Below, piece by piece: positions 5,636-8,646 of a DNA stretch of 8,646 bases; position 1 is the stretch's first letter, and each line of letters starts with the position of its first letter. The notes beneath the pieces were generated by a model that saw only the letters and a list, made by a program, of their open reading frames with translations, did no database searches and was not told the DNA's origin. Made by a program: the position numbers and the translations under genes. Source of the DNA: Candidatus Omnitrophota bacterium (GTDB lineage Bacteria > Ratteibacteria > UBA8468 > B48-G9 > DTJG01); NCBI GenBank assembly GCA_023818725.1, contig JAMWBX010000033.1, positions 1-8,646 on the forward strand, written 5' to 3'.

Positions 5636-6646
5636 TCAACAGATTCTTGGCAATTGTCTACCAGAGGGCATTAGAACAAAACGCTGGGAACCGTTAATTG
5701 TCTCCATAACAACCTTCCCTCGAAACTCTGATGTGACTTGGCCTATCACAGCAGCCTTTCTACCAGATGGATGTCTTCTCATAACTGACACAACCTTGTC
5801 TGCATCCTGTGGAGCTACTATCGCAACTACCCTACCCTCACACGCAAGATTTAATATGTCAAAGCCGAGAATTTCGCACAGGGATCTGGTGGCTTCTGTT
5901 TGCGGAATCTTTTTCTCATAGACCAACAACCCCAGATTACAACCTATCGCTATTTCATTCAAAATCGCCGCAAGCCCGCCCCTTGTGGGATCTCTCATAA
6001 ACTTTACATTTTTCGATGTCATCAATATATCAGAAATGATACGGTTTATGGAAGCACAGTCACTTTTCAAAGCTGCCTTGAACTTAAGATTGCCCCTTGC
6101 ACATATAACCGCAAGCTCATGCATACCCGGTACACCACTGAGTAAAATCCTGTCCCCTGGTTCTATTTTCTCGATTCCAGCAGGCACATTGGTCTGTTCT
6201 ATTCCGATGCCAGAGGTTGTAATGAAAATTCCATCTGCTTTGCCTTTTTCAACAACCTTTGTGTCGCCGGTAACAATTCTCACGCCAGCCTTTTTCGCTT
6301 CAAACGCCATAGATTTCAAAATTCTTTCAAGATCTGACAGTCTAAAACCTTCTTCAATAATAAACGAGCAAGATAAGTATACCGGTTTTGCGCCAGCAAC
6401 CGCAAGGTCATTAATAGTGCCGCATACTGCAAGTTTTCCAATGTTGCCTCCAGGGAAAAAAATAGGATTAACAACAAATGAATCTGTTGTGAAAAAGATT
6501 CTATCGGATGACACCTTTATGCTGGCAGAATCAGGAAGATTTTTTAATGCTGGGTCATTGAAATATTTCAAGACCAGTTCTTCAATGAATAACCTGGACT
6601 GTTTCCCCCCTGTTCCATAAGCAAGCAGTATCCTTTCATCTCTCAT
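5636..6646 (-). CDS. hypE: HypE, carbamoyl dehydratase for [NiFe]-hydrogenase cyanide ligands
   Basis: HypE uses ATP to dehydrate the carbamoyl group that HypF places on its C-terminal Cys, giving a thiocyanate that supplies CN to the iron carried by HypC-HypD. From the ATG at 6646 the protein has 336 residues, a normal length. Visible motifs in order are AYGTGGK (9-15), TTDSFVVNP (53-61), GGNIGKLAVCGTINDLAVAG (67-86), TGDTKVV (126-132), RDPTRGGLA (218-226), ACEGR (268-272) and the end PRIC, whose Cys336 is the carrier. The usual GDHG loop reads GMHE at 174-177. The start overlaps hypD by 11 bases; a second ATG at 6652 adds Met-Pro. The longest open frame (from 6727) adds residues unlike the family. 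No ribosome binding site is clear, so translation is probably coupled to hypD. Confidence 0.96.
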   Translation of the reverse strand: MRDERILLAYGTGGKQSRLFIEELVLKYFNDPALKNLPDSASIKVSSDRIFFTTDSFVVNPIFFPGGNIGKLAVCGTINDLAVAGAKPVYLSCSFIIEEGFRLSDLERILKSMAFEAKKAGVRIVTGDTKVVEKGKADGIFITTSGIGIEQTNVPAGIEKIEPGDRILLSGVPGMHELAVICARGNLKFKAALKSDCASINRIISDILMTSKNVKFMRDPTRGGLAAILNEIAIGCNLGLLVYEKKIPQTEATRSLCEILGFDILNLACEGRVVAIVAPQDADKVVSVMRRHPSGRKAAVIGQVTSEFRGKVVMETINGSQRFVLMPSGRQLPRIC

Positions 6647-7730
6647 AGGCATAATATGCTGCACAGGTACCCTCAGATGAAACCATACAGGGACCAACAG
6701 GATGCTCAGGGGTACACTGCTTTGCAAAAAGCCTGCAATTGTATGGTTTCTTCAGACCCTTCAAAATCTGCCCACAGATACACCCTTTTTTATCCGAAAG
6801 ACCTTTCTTATCAATTTCAAACCTGCAGGCAGAATTGTATTTGCTGTACTTTTCAGTCACTTCAAGACCACTTGATTTTATCACCCCAATTCCTCTCCAT
6901 TCTGCATCCACTACATCAAAAACATCCTTCATCAGATTCAGCGCCAGTGTATTTCCATCCCTCTGGACGCACCTGCTGTACTGAATTTCAACAGATACTT
7001 TCCTTTTTCCAGCTATCATTTCGAGAAGAATCAGTATTGAATGAAGGATATCGGTTATTTCAAAACCTGATATAACACAGCCAATACCATATTCTCGAGG
7101 AAAAATTTCATAGGGCCTTGAGCCAATTATCACACTTACGTGTCCGGGACATATAAAACCATGTATTGTGTGATTAAGGTCATTAACAAGCGCCTCCATA
7201 GCTGGTGGAATAAGCTTGTGACAGGAAAAAACAGAAAAATTATTTATTTTCTGATCTTGCGCATAGCGAATTATCCTTGCAGTTAAAGGCGCAGTTGTTT
7301 CAAATCCAACCGCCAAAAATATGACATCTTGATGCGGATTCGCCTTCGCAATTTCAAGGCCATCAAGAGGCGAATAAACAATATCAATCCTTGCTCCCTG
7401 TGCTGCTGCTTTCTCAAGGGAACCATTGCCGGATGGAACCCTGTACATGTCCCCGAAGGTAACGATTCTCGTTTTATCGGCTTTTGCAATCTTGATGGCT
7501 CCATCAATATATGAATTTGGAGTGACACACACAGGACATCCGGGACCTGAAATCAGGTTGATATTTTCAGGAAGCATTTTTCTTATTCCTGCCCGTCCTA
7601 TTGCCATTGTATGCGTGCCGCAAACCTCCATGAGATTTACCTGTCCTCCAATAATCTGTGAAATCGAATGTATCTGAGAAACAATAGCAGTGATGTGTTT
7701 GGAATTTCTGAACTCATCCAAGTGTTTCAT
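6636..7730 (-). CDS. hypD: HypD, iron-sulfur scaffold for Fe(CN)2CO assembly
   Basis: HypD binds HypC and carries a [4Fe-4S] cluster; the pair holds the iron while CN and CO are added. The 364 residues match the family length. Motifs are MEVCGTHTMAIGRAGIR (34-50, Cys37), GPGCPVCVTP (62-71, Cys65 and Cys68), FGDMYRVPSGNGSLEKAA (92-109), VGFETTAP (141-148), FSCHKLIPPAMEAL (168-181), GFICPGHVSVIIG (191-203), SGFEITDIL (221-229) and YSRCVQRDGN (251-260). The cluster-binding C-terminal cysteines are at 317, 319, 332, 339, 348 and 356. All expected key cysteines appear present. The start overlaps hypC by 17 bases and the end overlaps hypE, as is common in hyp operons. Confidence 0.97.
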   Translation of the reverse strand: MKHLDEFRNSKHITAIVSQIHSISQIIGGQVNLMEVCGTHTMAIGRAGIRKMLPENINLISGPGCPVCVTPNSYIDGAIKIAKADKTRIVTFGDMYRVPSGNGSLEKAAAQGARIDIVYSPLDGLEIAKANPHQDVIFLAVGFETTAPLTARIIRYAQDQKINNFSVFSCHKLIPPAMEALVNDLNHTIHGFICPGHVSVIIGSRPYEIFPREYGIGCVISGFEITDILHSILILLEMIAGKRKVSVEIQYSRCVQRDGNTLALNLMKDVFDVVDAEWRGIGVIKSSGLEVTEKYSKYNSACRFEIDKKGLSDKKGCICGQILKGLKKPYNCRLFAKQCTPEHPVGPCMVSSEGTCAAYYAYER

Positions 7731-7938
7731 TGCTTATCTCGTTCAAAAGTTTCAGGGTGGCTTTTGCATCGCTTTTTCTTAGCTTCTGTATGGCAAAACC
7801 CGCATGCACAATCACATAATCACCAACCCTTACGTTTTCTACAAGGGAAATATCAATGTTTCTTTCAACGCCACCAAGTGATACAGTAGCTATATTTCCT
7901 TTTTTTTTCTTTATTTTCATCGGTACTGCAAGGCACAT
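7714..7938 (-). CDS. hypC: HypC, hydrogenase maturation chaperone
   Basis: HypC is a small chaperone that complexes with HypD, holds the Fe(CN)2CO unit through its N-terminal Cys and hands it to the hydrogenase large subunit. The 74-residue protein begins MCLAVPMK, the family hallmark (Cys2, exposed after Met removal), and has the VGDYVIVHAGFAI block (38-50, His45 conserved). Length is typical. A codon-rich Lys stretch at residues 8-13 contains an A9 run. It overlaps the end of hypF by 22 bases and hypD by 17 bases, with a strong ribosome binding site. Confidence 0.97.
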   Translation of the reverse strand: MCLAVPMKIKKKKGNIATVSLGGVERNIDISLVENVRVGDYVIVHAGFAIQKLRKSDAKATLKLLNEISNETLG

Positions 7939-8646
7939 AATTCCCCCTTATAAATCTGAAACCCAGCGATGGCACATTGCCCCGAGGAAATACAGGCATC
8001 GTTTGGCGGAATCTGCCTGTGAGAATAAACCCTGAAGCCATCTTTTTCAAGGGCATCTTTTACTCTCATAGAAAGGAATACATTCTGAAAGCTTCCTCCT
8101 GAAAGGGCAACTATGTTGATTCCAGTATCTTTTTTTATCAATCTACAAATTTCTCTGACCATCTGAATAATTGTCAGATGAAACCTGTGCGATATCCTTG
8201 AAACAGGAATGTTTTTAATAATATCTTGCGTTATCTCTCTTATTGTAATACGATGATCCAGAACAAGTTTCCCACCTTCCTTGATTATATCAAAACCGTA
8301 GGGCTTGTCTGAAGCATTTTCTTCAAGAATTGACTCAAGTTCTGCAGCAGCCTGACCCTCATAACTGATGGAACTTCTTAAGCCGCAGATACAACTGACG
8401 GCATCAAAAAATCTTCCCATGCCTGAGGAAACTGGGCAGTTTATATTGTTTTCAATCATCTTTTCAACGATGAATAAATCGTGAGGCGATATATCCTTAA
8501 TAAACTTATATGCTGCCTTATCGTAGTTTTCCCCATATGCATCAATCAGATAAGCAAGCGCAATTCTCCAGATATGCTTTATCGCCTGATCACTTCCTGG
8601 AAGTTTAATCGGCCGCAGATGCGCCTTCCTTTCAAAAGAAAAATAG
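7917..8646 (-). CDS. hypF: HypF, C-terminal part (carbamoyltransferase, Kae1-like domain), cut by window edge
   Basis: HypF forms carbamoyl-adenylate from carbamoyl phosphate and ATP and transfers the carbamoyl group to HypE. Only the last 242 residues of a protein normally about 750 long are here; the frame is open to the window edge, starting ...FERKAHLRPIKLPGSDQAIK, which matches the family 'HLRPxxLPGGDxAI'. The rest matches the Kae1/YgjD-like C-terminal domain: SSGMGRFFDAVSCICGLR, SYEGQAAAELE, RISHRFHLTII, LSGGSFQNVFL, and RQIPPNDACISSGQCAIAG near the end. The last motif usually reads NDGGISxGQ; here it is NDACISSGQ. The internal ATG at 8459 is not the real start. It is the first visible gene of the hyp operon; the missing acylphosphatase and zinc-finger parts would lie right of the window. 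Confidence 0.95.
   Translation of the reverse strand, partial: YFSFERKAHLRPIKLPGSDQAIKHIWRIALAYLIDAYGENYDKAAYKFIKDISPHDLFIVEKMIENNINCPVSSGMGRFFDAVSCICGLRSSISYEGQAAAELESILEENASDKPYGFDIIKEGGKLVLDHRITIREITQDIIKNIPVSRISHRFHLTIIQMVREICRLIKKDTGINIVALSGGSFQNVFLSMRVKDALEKDGFRVYSHRQIPPNDACISSGQCAIAGFQIYKGELCALQYR
7943..7949 (-). promoter_or_regulatory. Ribosome binding site AAGGGGG for hypC
   Basis: Read on the minus strand, AAGGGGG ends four bases before the ATG at 7938, inside the end of hypF. It supports the MCLAVPMK start and efficient initiation of hypC. Confidence 0.7.

Noticed and set aside
5985..6620. Plus-strand 211-residue open frame
   Set aside because: It is a long shadow antisense to hypE; its residues show no family features and hypE is unambiguous.
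6647..6727. N-terminal extension of HypE from an ATG at 6727
   Set aside because: The added residues lie within hypD coding sequence and do not resemble HypE, which normally starts just before the GxGGK motif.
6656..7075. Plus-strand 139-residue open frame
   Set aside because: It is antisense to hypD, with unusual Cys/His/Phe-rich composition typical of a shadow frame.
7865..8056. Minus-strand 63-residue frame across the hypF-hypC junction
   Set aside because: It is out of frame with both genes and has no family features.

Overview
The window looks like a chromosome segment from an anaerobic, moderately AT-rich bacterium. 60-base samples counted by hand give about 38-40% G+C in the core genes. 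A [NiFe]-hydrogenase maturation cluster implies hydrogen metabolism. G/C-rich 'CCCCCTTT...AAAGGGGG' repeats and a glycoside-hydrolase-like gene resembling those of uncultured candidate phyla (Omnitrophota or Poribacteria type) point to an environmental, possibly uncultured lineage. The phylum cannot be fixed from this sequence.

Left part (1-1918, minus strand). A TPM-domain membrane protein is followed after 27 bases by a MNT-like nucleotidyltransferase. Beyond that lies a short piece resembling the start of a DUF47 (PhoU-like, Pit-associated) gene. That piece runs into three tandem 44-base repeat units at the window edge, so the gene looks interrupted.

Middle part (1919-4019, plus strand). 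A 68-base divergent intergenic region carries an excellent sigma70-type promoter (TTGACT-17-TATGAT) and an AAGGAG ribosome binding site. These drive three overlapping genes: a secreted FlgO/CsgG-like protein, an HD-domain phosphohydrolase, and a 138-residue protein I do not recognise. This compact trio is the best candidate here for an undescribed functional unit.

Next (4116-5357, plus strand) is a glycoside-hydrolase-like (beta/alpha)8 protein that lacks the expected first part of the barrel, has no ribosome binding site, and has changes at both expected catalytic motifs. Samples of it are richer in G+C (50-55%). I read it as a 5'-truncated, probably foreign remnant. A 278-base gap follows, with only short, unconvincing minus-strand open frames.

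Right part (5636-8646, minus strand). The order of transcription is hypF (3' part only, cut by the window edge), hypC, hypD, hypE, each overlapping the next by 11-22 bases. Together these build the Fe(CN)2CO part of the [NiFe]-hydrogenase active site. HypF and HypE make the cyanide ligand from carbamoyl phosphate, and HypC and HypD carry and assemble the iron centre. No hydrogenase structural gene lies in the window.
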